Shown: positions 1-10,481, counted from the first letter of the stretch. The stretch is DNA of 64,000 bases from Betaproteobacteria bacterium (GCA_016711875.1 JADJSD010000001.1:1550001-1614000), one strand, 5' to 3'. Translations and numbers: made by a program. The notes: generated from the sequence alone by a model not told the origin.

Positions 1-359
1 ACGATGCGCAGCTTCGCGACACGCACCTCGCCCGTGGCGCGGAAATCGAATGCGGTGTTCTCGCCTTCCTGCACCCGGTCCGCGAGGCGCCGGCCGAAGC
101 CGATGTCGCGCGCCTTCGGCTGAAGGCCCGGCTTGTCCAGGGACGCGAACTCGCTGCCGGCCGGTGCGTCGAGCCGGATCACGCGGGCGGGACGCTCGGA
201 TTCGGTCGAGACGAGGGCGAGCGCCGCCTTGGCCTCGGGGGATCCACGGTAGACTTCGCCCTTCACGACGGGCAGCGGATCGGCCGATGCGTTCGCGGCG
301 AGCGTCGCGGCGACGAGAAGGCCCGGCAGGAAGGCGCGCAGGGCGAGGCGCAGGATCAT
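1..359 (-). CDS. Secreted protein of unknown function, N-terminal part only
   Basis: Reading leftward from an ATG at 359-357, the frame stays open to the window edge and gives 119 residues. The first 26 residues look like a Sec signal peptide: basic start, hydrophobic core, and an Ala-X-Ala-type end (ANASA). The mature chain should begin near DPLPVV. The visible mature part (RGSPEAKAALALV and onward) has no motif I can name, and any catalytic domain would lie outside the window. Codon use is as G/C-rich at third positions as the neighbours. An extended -10 element lies 29 bases upstream. The next gene to the right is divergent. Confidence 0.6.
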   Translation of the reverse strand, partial: MILRLALRAFLPGLLVAATLAANASADPLPVVKGEVYRGSPEAKAALALVSTESERPARVIRLDAPAGSEFASLDKPGLQPKARDIGFGRRLADRVQEGENTAFDFRATGEVRVAKLRI

Positions 360-387
360 TGACGGCCTTGGACGGATCGAACGGATG

Positions 388-395
388 ATTTTATC
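388..395 (-). promoter_or_regulatory. Candidate extended -10 promoter element
   Basis: On the minus strand this reads GATAAAAT and is preceded so as to give TGATAAAAT, a TGn-extended -10 (TAAAAT, five of six matches to TATAAT), 29 bases upstream of the secreted-protein start at 359. No good -35 is visible. The same ATTTTATC octamer on the plus strand recurs upstream of fba (23942) and tkt (35612), which supports a house promoter signature. Confidence 0.45.
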
Positions 396-508
396 AGGCG
401 GCCCCCGTCGCCCCTCGCGGCGGGATGCGGAATATTCGTGCGACAGCGATAACCGGGAACCGGTTCCCGCCGCCCGCGCCCTCCCGGAGGCCGCGGCTTC
501 CTCCCCCC

Positions 509-1547
509 ATGGCCCGCGCTGATCGCGCCGGCGAGGGTCAACGCATCCTCGTCCTGAAGCGCGACAAGCTGGGGGACATGCTGCTCACCACCCCGCTCCT
601 CGCCGTCCTCCGGCAGCGGCTTCCCGGCGCCGCCATCGAGGTTCTCGCGAGCGACTACAACGCGTGGGTGCTCGGCGGGAACCCGCATGTGGACCGCGTG
701 TGGGTCTACCGGCGCTCGCGGGTGGGCAACAGCATCTCCGTGGTGGGCGGGCTGCAGCAGGCCATCCTGGGCGCGCGCCTTCGATTCGAACATTTCGACG
801 TGGCCATCGCCGCGCAGGGCGAACCCTCGCCGCGTGCCGCGCGTCGGGCCCGCTGGGTGGGCGCCGCTCGCACCATCGCCTACGTGGATCCGGGCGAGCC
901 GAGGGTGAGCGACCCGATTTCGCCCCCCGCGTCGGGCCACGAGCGCGACCGGATGATCGGGCTGCTCGCCCCGCTCGGCATCGGCATCCCGGCCGACCCG
1001 CCCACGCCCCTCTTCGCGCCGCCGCAGCCGCTTCTCGCGCAGGCCGCGCGATCTCTCGAGGCCCAGGGCCTCGTCGCCGGCCGCTACGCCATCATCGGAT
1101 TGGGCGCGCGTCGCGCCGCGAAGCAGCCGGACAAGGGGGCAGGTGCTGCGCTGGAGCGCGTGGCTCAAACGCGTTCACGGTCTCGACACCGTTTTCATGT
1201 GGACTCCGGGCCGCAGCGACAACCCGCACTACCCCGGCGACGACGATGTCGCGAAGCCCGTGCTGGCGCAGGCGCCCGATTGGCTGCATCCCTTCCGCGG
1301 GCCGCTGTGGTCGGCGCTCGGCCTCGTGTGGCACGCGCGCGTCTCGATTTTTCCGGACAGCGGGCTCATGCACTTCGCGGCGGCGAGTCCGGGCGGGGTG
1401 CTGGGGCTCTTCGCGCAGGCCGACGTGTCGCCGCCGCCGTCGCGCTGGGCGCCGCTCGGACCGAAGGCGCGCTGGCTCGAGGCGAGGCAGGCCGTGGGCG
1501 AGCTCGACGACGAGGCGGTGTTCGCCCGGCTCGGCGAGATGCTCTAG
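509..1547 (+). pseudogene. Glycosyltransferase family 9 (heptosyltransferase-like), frameshifted
   Basis: From ATG 509 the frame encodes a GT9 N-domain (RILVLKRDKLGDMLLTTPLL) and runs in frame through IIGLGARRAAKQPDKG. At the G5 run 1135-1139 the homologous reading jumps by one base. The downstream frame continues QVLRWSAWLKRVHGLDTVFM and carries the GT9 signature PDSGLMHFAAA before the stop at 1545-1547. Removing one G restores a single frame of about 345 codons, the normal family length. The product would add a sugar, likely heptose, to LPS core. An upstream ATG at 425 is in frame, but the sequence before 509 looks non-coding. Either a genuine recent inactivation or a homopolymer sequencing error; I cannot tell which. 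The stop overlaps the convergent DUF4254 stop in CTAG. Confidence 0.8.
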
Positions 1548-2155
1548 GACGCCGGCTTGCCGGCCAGGTGGGGATTGAGCGAAGGGTCGTTGTACATCTT
1601 GAACTGCCGATAGACCTTGAACCGGGCGGTGCCGCGCGCGCAGTCGGCGAGCAGCTCGTCGAGGCAGTGGCGCAGGTCCCCGCGCTGCTCCAGGAGCCTT
1701 TTCAGCTTCGCGGCGCATGTCGAGCGGTGCTCGGCGGTGGCGTCCTGGCGCGAGGACTGCGCACCCATCGCGCGGATCTTGAGCGACAGGATCGACAGCC
1801 GGTCGATCATCATCCCCGGCGTCTCCGAATGCAGGCGGGCGCCGGGATGCCCCGGCGGGCCGATCCGGCCGGCGAGCATTTCGTCGATCCGCTCGACCGA
1901 GTCGTTGCGCCCCTGGTTGAGACGGTCGATGTTGCGCTTGTTCGCCGCGATCTCGGCGTCGGGCACGTCACGGCGGCGGGCGAGTTCCTCCTCTTCCCAC
2001 AGCCGCGCGTTGAAGCGGTGGTTGTCCTCAACGGCCTGCCAAACGCCCTCGGCGAAGCGGGGAGTGCCGCTCACCGGGTGCGGCTTGTCTCCGAGCCGCT
2101 CGTCGTGGAAACGGACGAGTTCCTCGCCCTTCAGGTCGGCGAAGACATCCGTCAT
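1544..2155 (-). CDS. DUF4254 family protein
   Basis: 203 residues from ATG 2155. It matches the DUF4254 pattern as I recall it: an N-LWEEE-x-A-R stretch, KRNIDRLNQGRNDSVERID, then SETPGMMIDRLSILSLKI and a C-terminal KMYNDPSLNP. The family has no established function, is predicted helical and cytosolic, and tends to sit with GT9 glycosyltransferases in LPS loci, as here. The start overlaps the stop of the upstream GT9 gene by ATGA (2152-2155), indicating translational coupling. The 3' end overlaps the convergent frameshifted GT9 gene by a shared CTAG. It is probably an accessory factor for core assembly, but that is inferred from context only. Confidence 0.8.
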   Translation of the reverse strand: MTDVFADLKGEELVRFHDERLGDKPHPVSGTPRFAEGVWQAVEDNHRFNARLWEEEELARRRDVPDAEIAANKRNIDRLNQGRNDSVERIDEMLAGRIGPPGHPGARLHSETPGMMIDRLSILSLKIRAMGAQSSRQDATAEHRSTCAAKLKRLLEQRGDLRHCLDELLADCARGTARFKVYRQFKMYNDPSLNPHLAGKPAS

Positions 2156-3261
2156 GGCTTCGGCGCCAGGAGGTCGTCCGCCGCGGCGAGCACGGCGTCC
2201 ACGCCGATCGCCTCCATGCACTTCGGCCCGGCGCACTCGCTCGTGGAGCGGCCGCAGCGGCGCACCCACGCGAGTTCGCGCCGGAAGAGAATCGCCTGGT
2301 CGCGGCAGGGGAACGGGTCGATGGTGACGGCGCGCCCCGGCGTGTCGCGCCAGAAGCGTCCCGGCCCGCAGATGACGGCCGAGCCCGGCCCGAAGAGCGT
2401 CACGGTGGGCGTGAAGGTGGTGCGGCCCAGGTGCGCGACACCCGTGTCGGGCGCGACGAGCAGCGAGGCGCCGGCGAGCAGGTGCCGGAGCTGCGCGAGA
2501 TCGAGCCGGCCGGCGACGCTCGCGTGACGGTGCGCGGGGTCGCAGCGCCCGACGATCGGCTCCTCGCCGCGTCCCGCGCTCCACACCACGAGCAGGCCGC
2601 GCTTCGCGAGCGCCTCGGCCAGTGCGGCCCAGCGATCGGGCGCCCATTGCTTGAGGACCGTGCTCGCGCCCACGTGCAGCACGGCGTAGGGCGAGCGGGG
2701 CCGTTCGTCCGGCGCCGCCGCAGGCGCCGGCCAGTCTCCCCTCGCGAAAGGGGCGGGCTCATGGCCCGCGACGAGGTCGGCGACGAGATCGCCCCACGCG
2801 CCGGGGCCGCCGTACGCGCGCTCGTCGTCGATGAGCCAGCTCTTGGACGCGGGCTTGTCGCCCGCGTGGGCCACGATGTGCCGCGCGCCCATCGCCGCGG
2901 CCAGCCAGCCTTGCCGGTTGTCCCCGGGGACCACGGCGAGGTCGAAGGGGCCCTCGTCGAAGAGCGCCCGGGCGGAGGTGGCGTCGCGCGGCGAGAAGGG
3001 CAGGGCCTCGACGCCCCAGGGCCTCGCGACGTAGAGCGGCACGAAGGCCCGGGGCACCGTCATCGCGATGCGCGCGCCCGGGTGGTTCGCGCGCAGCTTC
3101 GCGAGCAGCGGCGAGAGCATGATCGTGTCGCCCAGCAGCAGGTGGTGCGCGACGAGGATGCTCCGCGGTTCCTTCGGCGCCTCGGGAAGCCCGCGCGCGA
3201 GAAGGCGCCGACCCAGCGCGCGCGAGACGACGCGCGCGCGCGTGGCGAACCGCTCACCCAC
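2152..3261 (-). CDS. Glycosyltransferase family 9 (heptosyltransferase-like)
   Basis: 369 residues. The N-domain begins ILVAHHLLLGDTIMLSPLLAKLR, and the C-domain holds LLVAPDTGVAHLG, the GT9 signature. YAVLHVGAS and KQWAPDRWAALAEAL mark the linker and nucleotide-sugar-binding half. GT9 enzymes transfer ADP-heptose to Kdo/heptose at the inner leaflet. The C-terminal end, CRDQAILF to CMEAIG, carries four cysteines and a longer tail than typical WaaC/WaaF, so the acceptor is uncertain. It overlaps the upstream GT4 gene by 8 bases and the downstream DUF4254 start by 4, so it is part of one tightly packed minus-strand operon. Confidence 0.85.
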   Translation of the reverse strand: MGERFATRARVVSRALGRRLLARGLPEAPKEPRSILVAHHLLLGDTIMLSPLLAKLRANHPGARIAMTVPRAFVPLYVARPWGVEALPFSPRDATSARALFDEGPFDLAVVPGDNRQGWLAAAMGARHIVAHAGDKPASKSWLIDDERAYGGPGAWGDLVADLVAGHEPAPFARGDWPAPAAAPDERPRSPYAVLHVGASTVLKQWAPDRWAALAEALAKRGLLVVWSAGRGEEPIVGRCDPAHRHASVAGRLDLAQLRHLLAGASLLVAPDTGVAHLGRTTFTPTVTLFGPGSAVICGPGRFWRDTPGRAVTIDPFPCRDQAILFRRELAWVRRCGRSTSECAGPKCMEAIGVDAVLAAADDLLAPKP

Positions 3262-4360
3262 GGCGCGCCCGCACCGCCGCGCGGAAGACGTCCTCCATCG
3301 CGTCGGCCATGCGGTCCTCGCCGAAGCGGGCCAGCGCCGTCTCGCGGGCCTTGCGCGAGAGCGCGGCGCGGCGGACGGGGTCGGCGGCCAGCGCGTCGAT
3401 CGCGTCGCGCAGCGCGTCGGCGCTCTCGGGCCGTACCAGCAGTCCCGAGACGCCGTCCTCGACGATCTCCGCGATGCTGCCGACGGGCGTGGTCACGACG
3501 GGAAGGCCCGTGGCCATCGCCTGCATGAGCGCCTGCGGCACGCCTTCGTTGGCGTAGGAGGGCAGGCAGAAGATGTCGAGGGCGCGAAGCCAGGGTGCCA
3601 CGTCCTCGCGATTGCCGGCGAACGTCACGCGATCGGCGATGGCCAGCTCGCGGGCGAGGGCCTCGAGGGCCTCGCGCTGCGGGCCGTCGCCCACGACGAC
3701 GAGCCGGCTCGTCGTGTCCTCGCGCCGCGCGAACGCCTCGAAGAGATAGCGGTGCCCCTTCCAGCTGCGCAGCGTCGCGACGATGCCGACGACGAAGGCG
3801 TCGGGCGGCAGCCCGGCCGCGATCCGGGCGGACTGCGCGTCGCCCGTGCGGAACCGCTCCAGGTCGATGCCCGTGGGGATGGAGATCACGCGAGAGGGCG
3901 ACACCCCCGCCTCATCGATCACCTGCAGGCGCAGCTTCTCGCCCGTGGTGACGATGCGGGCGGTCGCGCTCGCGTAAAGCCAGCGCGTCGCGAAGTTGCG
4001 CGGCACGGGGGCCGAGATGTGCCGCGTGCGCACGAGGGGCGGCGCGTGCCGCAGGGTGGCGGCCGCCACCGCCGCGAGCCAGCTGTCCGTCGAGCTGTGC
4101 GTGTTGACGACGTCGAACTCGCGGTCGCGAAGGAGCGCCCGCATCTCGATGAGGCCACCCAGGGACTTGCGTCCGATGGGGATCGCGATGCCCTCGACGC
4201 CGTGGCGGCGCGTCGCCTCGAAGATGCGCGATTCGGCCGGTGCGGCGATCGTCATCGCGTGGCCGCGGCGGGCGAGGGCGCGCGCCTCGGTGAGCACGCG
4301 GATCTCCTGGCCTCCCCAGCCGAGCGAGGATTCCGTGTGCAGGATGCGAAGCCGCTCCAC
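3254..4360 (-). CDS. Glycosyltransferase family 4 (GT-B fold)
   Basis: 368 residues from ATG 4360. The N-terminus RILHTESSLGWGGQEIRVLTEARAL is the glycine-rich acceptor-side loop of GT4 enzymes. The donor half shows GIVATLRSWKGHRYLFEAF, VGDGPQREALEALA, then NEGVPQALMQAMATGLPVV and GSIAEIVEDG. In the usual E-x7-E donor motif the second Glu is Gln here (EGVPQALMQA), a variant I recall from other LPS glycosyltransferases. It probably adds a hexose to LPS core. It starts one base after the stop of msbA and overlaps the next GT9 gene by 8 bases. The sugar and acceptor cannot be read from the sequence. Confidence 0.88.
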   Translation of the reverse strand: MERLRILHTESSLGWGGQEIRVLTEARALARRGHAMTIAAPAESRIFEATRRHGVEGIAIPIGRKSLGGLIEMRALLRDREFDVVNTHSSTDSWLAAVAAATLRHAPPLVRTRHISAPVPRNFATRWLYASATARIVTTGEKLRLQVIDEAGVSPSRVISIPTGIDLERFRTGDAQSARIAAGLPPDAFVVGIVATLRSWKGHRYLFEAFARREDTTSRLVVVGDGPQREALEALARELAIADRVTFAGNREDVAPWLRALDIFCLPSYANEGVPQALMQAMATGLPVVTTPVGSIAEIVEDGVSGLLVRPESADALRDAIDALAADPVRRAALSRKARETALARFGEDRMADAMEDVFRAAVRARRG

Positions 4361-4361
4361 G

Positions 4362-6110
<1,749 letters not shown>

Positions 6111-6117
6111 CCCGCCA

Positions 6118-7284
6118 TTATCCCAGCTTCCCCGCGAGGAGCCGCTCGTAGAGGGCGAGGTATTCGCGCCCCATGGCCTCCGGGGTGAGCGGCAGCACCG
6201 TTTCGCGGGCGGCCTCGCCCATGCGGCGGGCCGTATCGGGATCGAGCCGGTCCAGGCACTGCGCCAGGCCGCCCACGTCGAGCGCGTCGCGCACGAAGCC
6301 GTTCTCGCCCTCGCGGATGATCTCCGCGGCCCCGCACGTCGTGCTGGTCACCACCGGCAGGCCGCAGGCCATGGCCTCGAGGGCGGCGTTGGGAAAGGGG
6401 TCGTAGAGCGTGGGCAGCACGAACGCGTCCGAGGCCGCGAGAAAGGGCCGCACGTCCGAGACGGCCCCGGTGAAGCGCACGCGACCCCCGATGCCGAGCT
6501 TCACGGCGAGCTTGCCGTAGTCCCCGGCGTGCTTGTCCTTGCCGGCGATGAGGCCCCAGGCGGGCTCCTCCCGCGCCGCGAGGGCGCACAGGAACGCGCC
6601 GACCCCCTTGCGCTCGAAGCCCGAGCCTACATAGGCGAAGACGGGCGCGTCCGCCGGAATCTTGAGCTGGCCGCGCAGGGGCTCGCGGAATTCGTCCCGC
6701 AGGCCGGGGTGGAACCGCGTGCAGTCGACGGCGTTGCGGATGAGGACGAGCTTCTCCCCGGCCGTGGCGAAGCGCTCCCGGATCTCGCCGCGGACCATTT
6801 CCGAGTTGCAGATGACGGCCTTGAGCCGGGGCGAGGTGAAGAGCTCGCGCTCGGCCGCGAGCAGGTAGCGGTGGTGGGGCGAGCGCGCGGTGACGAACCG
6901 GCCGAGGGCGGACTGGATGCGCGCCCGCTGTTCGAGCCACACGGCATGCACGCCGTCGCCCGCGCGGTACACGTCGCAGCAGGCGATGCGCTCGTGGCTC
7001 TGCACGAGGTCGAAGGGCCGCTTCGCGAGGGCCTCGCACACCGCGCGGGCGAAGCCCCGGTCGCGCCAGAGGCTGCCCAGGAAGAACGGATTCACGATGA
7101 CGGCGCTGCCGTCGTCGCCCGGCCACTTGCGCGTGACAAGGGTGAGAGAGGCGCCCTGGGCCGACAGGGCCCCGATGGCCGATTGCACGAAGCGTTCCGC
7201 GCCGCCGAAGGCGTCGAAGCGGCTCCTCACGAGAGCGACGCGGGGGCCGGTCCTCGCCGGGCGCGCCCGCGGGACCGCGCTCAT
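6118..7284 (-). CDS. Glycosyltransferase family 4, WaaG-like
   Basis: 388 residues from ATG 7284, chosen because it overlaps the upstream gene stop as ATGA (7281-7284). A longer frame to 7347 lies inside that gene and is not needed. The N-domain VALVRSRFDAFGGAERFVQ is the WaaG-like acceptor loop. The donor domain has IRNAVDCTRFHPG, FAYVGSGFERKGV and a canonical E-x7-E-like region around PFPNAALEAMACGLPVV. WaaG transfers the first glucose to heptose II of LPS core. The HESIACC-like region (SHERIACCDVYRAGDGVHA) also resembles WaaG. Exact sugar unproven. Confidence 0.85.
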   Translation of the reverse strand: MSAVPRARPARTGPRVALVRSRFDAFGGAERFVQSAIGALSAQGASLTLVTRKWPGDDGSAVIVNPFFLGSLWRDRGFARAVCEALAKRPFDLVQSHERIACCDVYRAGDGVHAVWLEQRARIQSALGRFVTARSPHHRYLLAAERELFTSPRLKAVICNSEMVRGEIRERFATAGEKLVLIRNAVDCTRFHPGLRDEFREPLRGQLKIPADAPVFAYVGSGFERKGVGAFLCALAAREEPAWGLIAGKDKHAGDYGKLAVKLGIGGRVRFTGAVSDVRPFLAASDAFVLPTLYDPFPNAALEAMACGLPVVTSTTCGAAEIIREGENGFVRDALDVGGLAQCLDRLDPDTARRMGEAARETVLPLTPEAMGREYLALYERLLAGKLG

Positions 7285-8357
7285 GGCTGGGCGAGCAGTT
7301 CGTTGATGGCGGCGTGCACGCGCTCGACCGGGAGCTGGGTGAGGCACTCGCTCACCTTGCCGCCGCCGCAGCCGTCATTGCCGCAGGGCCGGCAGGAATG
7401 CCCGCTCGTCACGATGCGGTGGGGCACGCGCCAGGGGCCCCACTCGACGTCCCCGCTCGGCCCGAAAAGGGCCACGACCGGAGTGCCCGCGGCCGCGGCG
7501 ATGTGCATGGGTGCCGAGTCGACGCCGAAGAAGAGGCGGGCACGGGCGGAGAGGGCCGCCATCTCGCGCAGCGAGAGGGATCCGGAGATGTCGACGACGT
7601 TCGCCTTCGTCCTCTCGAGGATGCGGGCGACGATGGCCTTCTCGCGCGCGCTGGGCGCGGCCGTGAGCACGAGGCGGTGGCCGTCCCGGGCGAGGCGGGT
7701 GAGGAGCTCCGCGTTGCCCTCGTCCGTCCAGGCCTTGAAGAGCCAGCGCGAGGTGGGGTGGACATGGATGAATCCCTTCGCCTCGATGCCGTGCTGCGCG
7801 AGCAGGGCATCGACGCGGGCCACGGCCTCGTCGCCCGGGACCATCACGACCCGCTTCTCTTCGTCCTTGGGATAGAGCCCGAGGCGGCGCAGCGCATCGA
7901 GGTTCGATTCCACCGTGTGCCGCGTGCCGCCCTTGGCGAGGGCGTAGCGGTGCGAGAAGCACGCTTTCCAGAGACGCCCCGGACGGGCCGGTGCCACGGA
8001 CCAGCGCGGCCGAAGGAGCTGCGCCAGCCAGGCGCCGCGCGGGTGATCGGTGAGGTGGACGATGAGCTGGTAGCGACGCTCGCGAAGTTGCGCGAGGAGG
8101 GCGCTTTCGTGGCGCGCCTGCACGAGCCAGCCCCGGCGCTTCCACTCGCGGTCCACGAGATGCAGGCGCGCGATGTCCGGATGCCCGGCCAGCATGTCGC
8201 GGGTGTCGGCGTAGACGAGGGCATCGATCTCGGCCTGCGGGGCGCGCTCGTGCAGCACCCGGAAGACGGGGGAGGTGAGCAGCACGTCGCCGTGGTGCCG
8301 CAGCTTCACCACCAGCACGCGCCGGAGGGAATCGACGCCGATGGGATCCGGAACCAT
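7281..8357 (-). CDS. waaQ: LPS heptosyltransferase III-like (GT9)
   Basis: 358 residues. It starts with RRVLVVKLRHHGDVLLTSPVFRVL, the typical opening of the WaaQ/heptosyltransferase III group. It continues through FIHVHPTSRWLFKAWTDEGNAEL (nucleotide-sugar region) and FFGVDSAPMHIAAAAGTPVVALFGPSG, the GT9 signature with the family-typical DSAPMH. The C-terminal cysteine-rich stretch CRPCGNDGCGGGKVSECL is also seen in this group. It would add a branch heptose to the inner core. First gene of the minus-strand LPS operon, with 50 bases between its start and the stop of the BtuB-like gene. Overlaps the next gene by ATGA. Confidence 0.88.
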   Translation of the reverse strand: MVPDPIGVDSLRRVLVVKLRHHGDVLLTSPVFRVLHERAPQAEIDALVYADTRDMLAGHPDIARLHLVDREWKRRGWLVQARHESALLAQLRERRYQLIVHLTDHPRGAWLAQLLRPRWSVAPARPGRLWKACFSHRYALAKGGTRHTVESNLDALRRLGLYPKDEEKRVVMVPGDEAVARVDALLAQHGIEAKGFIHVHPTSRWLFKAWTDEGNAELLTRLARDGHRLVLTAAPSAREKAIVARILERTKANVVDISGSLSLREMAALSARARLFFGVDSAPMHIAAAAGTPVVALFGPSGDVEWGPWRVPHRIVTSGHSCRPCGNDGCGGGKVSECLTQLPVERVHAAINELLAQP

Positions 8358-8410
8358 CCCCGCAGATTAGCAAATGGCCCCGCCCGCCGGAAGGCGAACG
8401 CCGTGCGGGG

Positions 8411-10240
8411 TCACTTTCCCTCGAAAGTGAATCGGAGCAGGAACGCGCGCCGCGGGGCGTCGTAGCCGATGGCGTGCTCGAGGCGCTTGTCGGCGAGATT
8501 GGCGCCGGAGAACTCGATGGCGGTGTTCCCGTCGATTCGGTAGCGCAGCACGGCGTCGAAGGTCGCGTAGCCCGGCAGGCGCGTGCCCGCCGCCTCGTGG
8601 GTCGAATCGAAGCGATCGCCGCTCGCCGTGACGCCGCCCGTGATCCGCCAGGGGCCGCTCACGTGCTCGAGCTCGAGTCGGCCGAAGCGCTCGGCACGCC
8701 CTTGCAGGCGATAGCCCGTCTCCTCGTCCCGGGGTTGCTGCACCGAGAGGGAGCCGCGCACCTTCACCGGCCCGGCGAAGCCCTCGATCGAGGCTTCCAT
8801 CCCCTTGATGCGGGCGCGATTCACGTTCTGCATCGTAGGAGCGGCGTAGGTGATGAGGTCCTCGAGCCGATGGTCGAACCAGGTGAGGCGTCCCGACCAT
8901 TTCCCGCCCGGCTCCGTGCGCAGTGAAATCTCGCGGCTCTCGCTTCTTTCCGGGCGAAGGTCCGGGTTGGGCCGGTAGGAATCGGAGGGCGGCGCGTAGA
9001 GGTCGAAGAAGGTCGGCGCGCGAAAACCCCTGCCCGTGGTGAAGGTGAGGAAACCGAAGCCCGGCCAGGGCGCACCGTAGCTCAAGGTTCCGGTGTTGCG
9101 ACCGCCGAACTGTTCGTCCTCGTCCCTTCGCGCGGAGGCCTCGAGGCGCTGTCCCTGCCAGGTCTCGTTCACGCTCACGAACACCGAGTTCGTGTCGCGG
9201 CGGTTCCGCGAGAAGGCCGTGTCCGACTCGACTTGCTGGCGAACGCTCTCCGCGCCCAAGAGGATCGGGCCCAGCACGGTGCCGAATTCGTTCACCCACG
9301 AGATCTGGTCCTGGCGGGTCTCGAAATGCCCGGGCTCGCTGCCGCGGATCTCGAGCTTGTCACGGCCCTGGCCGAGCGTGAGCCGGCTCGCCCACCACGG
9401 CGCGAACCACGAGCGCGAGGTGATTCGCGCCCCGGAGATCGCCTGGTCGTTGCGGTCGTCCCCGAAGCGGCCCTGGGCGTCCGGGCACCCGTCGAAGTGC
9501 GTCTTCCCCTGGCTCGTGAAGCCCGCGATCGTGATGTCCTCGCCCTGCCACCAGCGCCAGGCGACCTGCGCGCTGGCGAAGGCGTTTTCGTGGGGATCGC
9601 GGTCCGGGTCGTGGCAGGCGGCGCGTTCGTTGGTGGCGCTCGGGGCGTCCGCCTTGCGAGCGCCGGCCGAGAAGGAGTACGTGACATCTTTCTCGATGGC
9701 CGTGAAGCCGGCTGCGGCGCGGTACTCGCCCGCGTTTCCCGCGCCGACCGACGCGAAGACACGGGGCTTGGCGCCGGCGCGCGTGAAGACCTGCACCACG
9801 CCGCCGATCGCGTCGGCGCCATAGAGGCTCGAGAGCGGCCCCTTCACCACCTCGATGCGCTCGACGAGGTCGAGGGGGATGTTCTCGATGGACGTGGTGC
9901 CCACGGTGGCGGAGCCCACGCGCAACCCGTCGACGAGCACGAGCGTCTGGCCGGCGTTGGCCCCGCGCAGGAAGAGCCCCGCGGGCTGCCCGGGGCCGCC
10001 CGCGCCGCGGAACTCCACGCCCGCGTGGCGCTGGAGCAGCTCCGCGAGCGAGAGGCTGCCGGATTGCTCGATGCGGTCACGGGGAATGACTATCACGTCG
10101 CGCAGCGCATCGACGGCTGACCGCTCGGCGCGCGCGGCGGTGGCGCTTCGCGAGTCGTAGCTCGGGAAGTCCGCCGGCGATTGCGCTTGCGCGACGAGGG
10201 CGGCAGCCGCGGCGAGGCCGGCGAGAGGGGTCGGTTTCAT
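8411..10240 (-). CDS. btuB: TonB-dependent outer membrane receptor, BtuB-like
   Basis: 609 residues from ATG 10240; the signal peptide begins MKPTPLAGLAAAAAL, so the longer in-frame start at 10306 is not used. The plug domain runs from about residue 50 (VIVIPRDRIEQSGSLSLAELLQ) through QPAGLFLRGANAGQTLVLVDGLR to VERIEVVKGPLSSLYGADAIGGVVQVFTR. The rest is a 22-strand-type barrel ending LLRFTFEGK, with a lysine rather than the usual terminal aromatic. Plug and barrel patterns fit the vitamin B12 receptor BtuB, but closely related receptors take haem or siderophores. The structured leader upstream would support cobalamin if it is a real riboswitch. It stands apart from the LPS operon by 53 bases. 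Confidence 0.8.
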   Translation of the reverse strand: MKPTPLAGLAAAAALVAQAQSPADFPSYDSRSATAARAERSAVDALRDVIVIPRDRIEQSGSLSLAELLQRHAGVEFRGAGGPGQPAGLFLRGANAGQTLVLVDGLRVGSATVGTTSIENIPLDLVERIEVVKGPLSSLYGADAIGGVVQVFTRAGAKPRVFASVGAGNAGEYRAAAGFTAIEKDVTYSFSAGARKADAPSATNERAACHDPDRDPHENAFASAQVAWRWWQGEDITIAGFTSQGKTHFDGCPDAQGRFGDDRNDQAISGARITSRSWFAPWWASRLTLGQGRDKLEIRGSEPGHFETRQDQISWVNEFGTVLGPILLGAESVRQQVESDTAFSRNRRDTNSVFVSVNETWQGQRLEASARRDEDEQFGGRNTGTLSYGAPWPGFGFLTFTTGRGFRAPTFFDLYAPPSDSYRPNPDLRPERSESREISLRTEPGGKWSGRLTWFDHRLEDLITYAAPTMQNVNRARIKGMEASIEGFAGPVKVRGSLSVQQPRDEETGYRLQGRAERFGRLELEHVSGPWRITGGVTASGDRFDSTHEAAGTRLPGYATFDAVLRYRIDGNTAIEFSGANLADKRLEHAIGYDAPRRAFLLRFTFEGK

Positions 10241-10244
10241 CGAG

Positions 10245-10380
10245 ACGGGTGGCTGTCGGGTCGGCGGGCGGCTGGCGGGGCCATCGGACGGGCGGATCCC
10301 GGACACACCGTGGGACCGCTGTCCGGGGCCGGAGATTCCCGCGCGCCCCGGCCTTTTTCGGCCGGCGAGGCGCTCGGACC
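10245..10380 (-). promoter_or_regulatory. Structured leader, possible divergent cobalamin riboswitch
   Basis: Read on the minus strand, the leader of the BtuB-like gene contains, in order, a GGTCC start, a GCCGGCC-A5-GGCCGG-like hairpin, GGGAATCTCCGG, then GCGGTCCCAC followed by GGTGTG. This partly matches the cobalamin riboswitch core as I recall it (GGGAA, then GCGGTCCCGC with CTGTGA). The stretch CCCGGACA ... TGTCCGGG (10298-10305 with 10320-10327) can also form a simple 8-bp hairpin. The B12-box match is imperfect, so the assignment rests partly on what lies downstream. No terminator or clear ribosome-binding sequester was seen. Confidence 0.35.
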
Positions 10381-10411
10381 CCTTCCCGCGCTCACCCGAA
10401 CGACCGGGGCG

Positions 10412-10417
10412 ATGATA
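10412..10417 (-). promoter_or_regulatory. Candidate -10 element for the btuB-like transcript
   Basis: On the minus strand this reads TATCAT, five of six matches to TATAAT. AAGACT, a weak -35 sharing GAC with the consensus, lies 17 bases upstream. Transcription would start near 10405 and place the whole structured leader in the mRNA. Confidence 0.4.
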
Positions 10418-10481
10418 CGCCGAGCGGGGCTGAAAGTCTTACGAATGGCATCGAAAGCACTTCAGAAAACGCGCTTAAATA

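Noticed and set aside
425..508. Upstream in-frame ATG at 425 for the GT9 gene
   Set aside because: The added residues are a Pro/Arg-rich stretch without homology; the GT9 domain starts just after 509.
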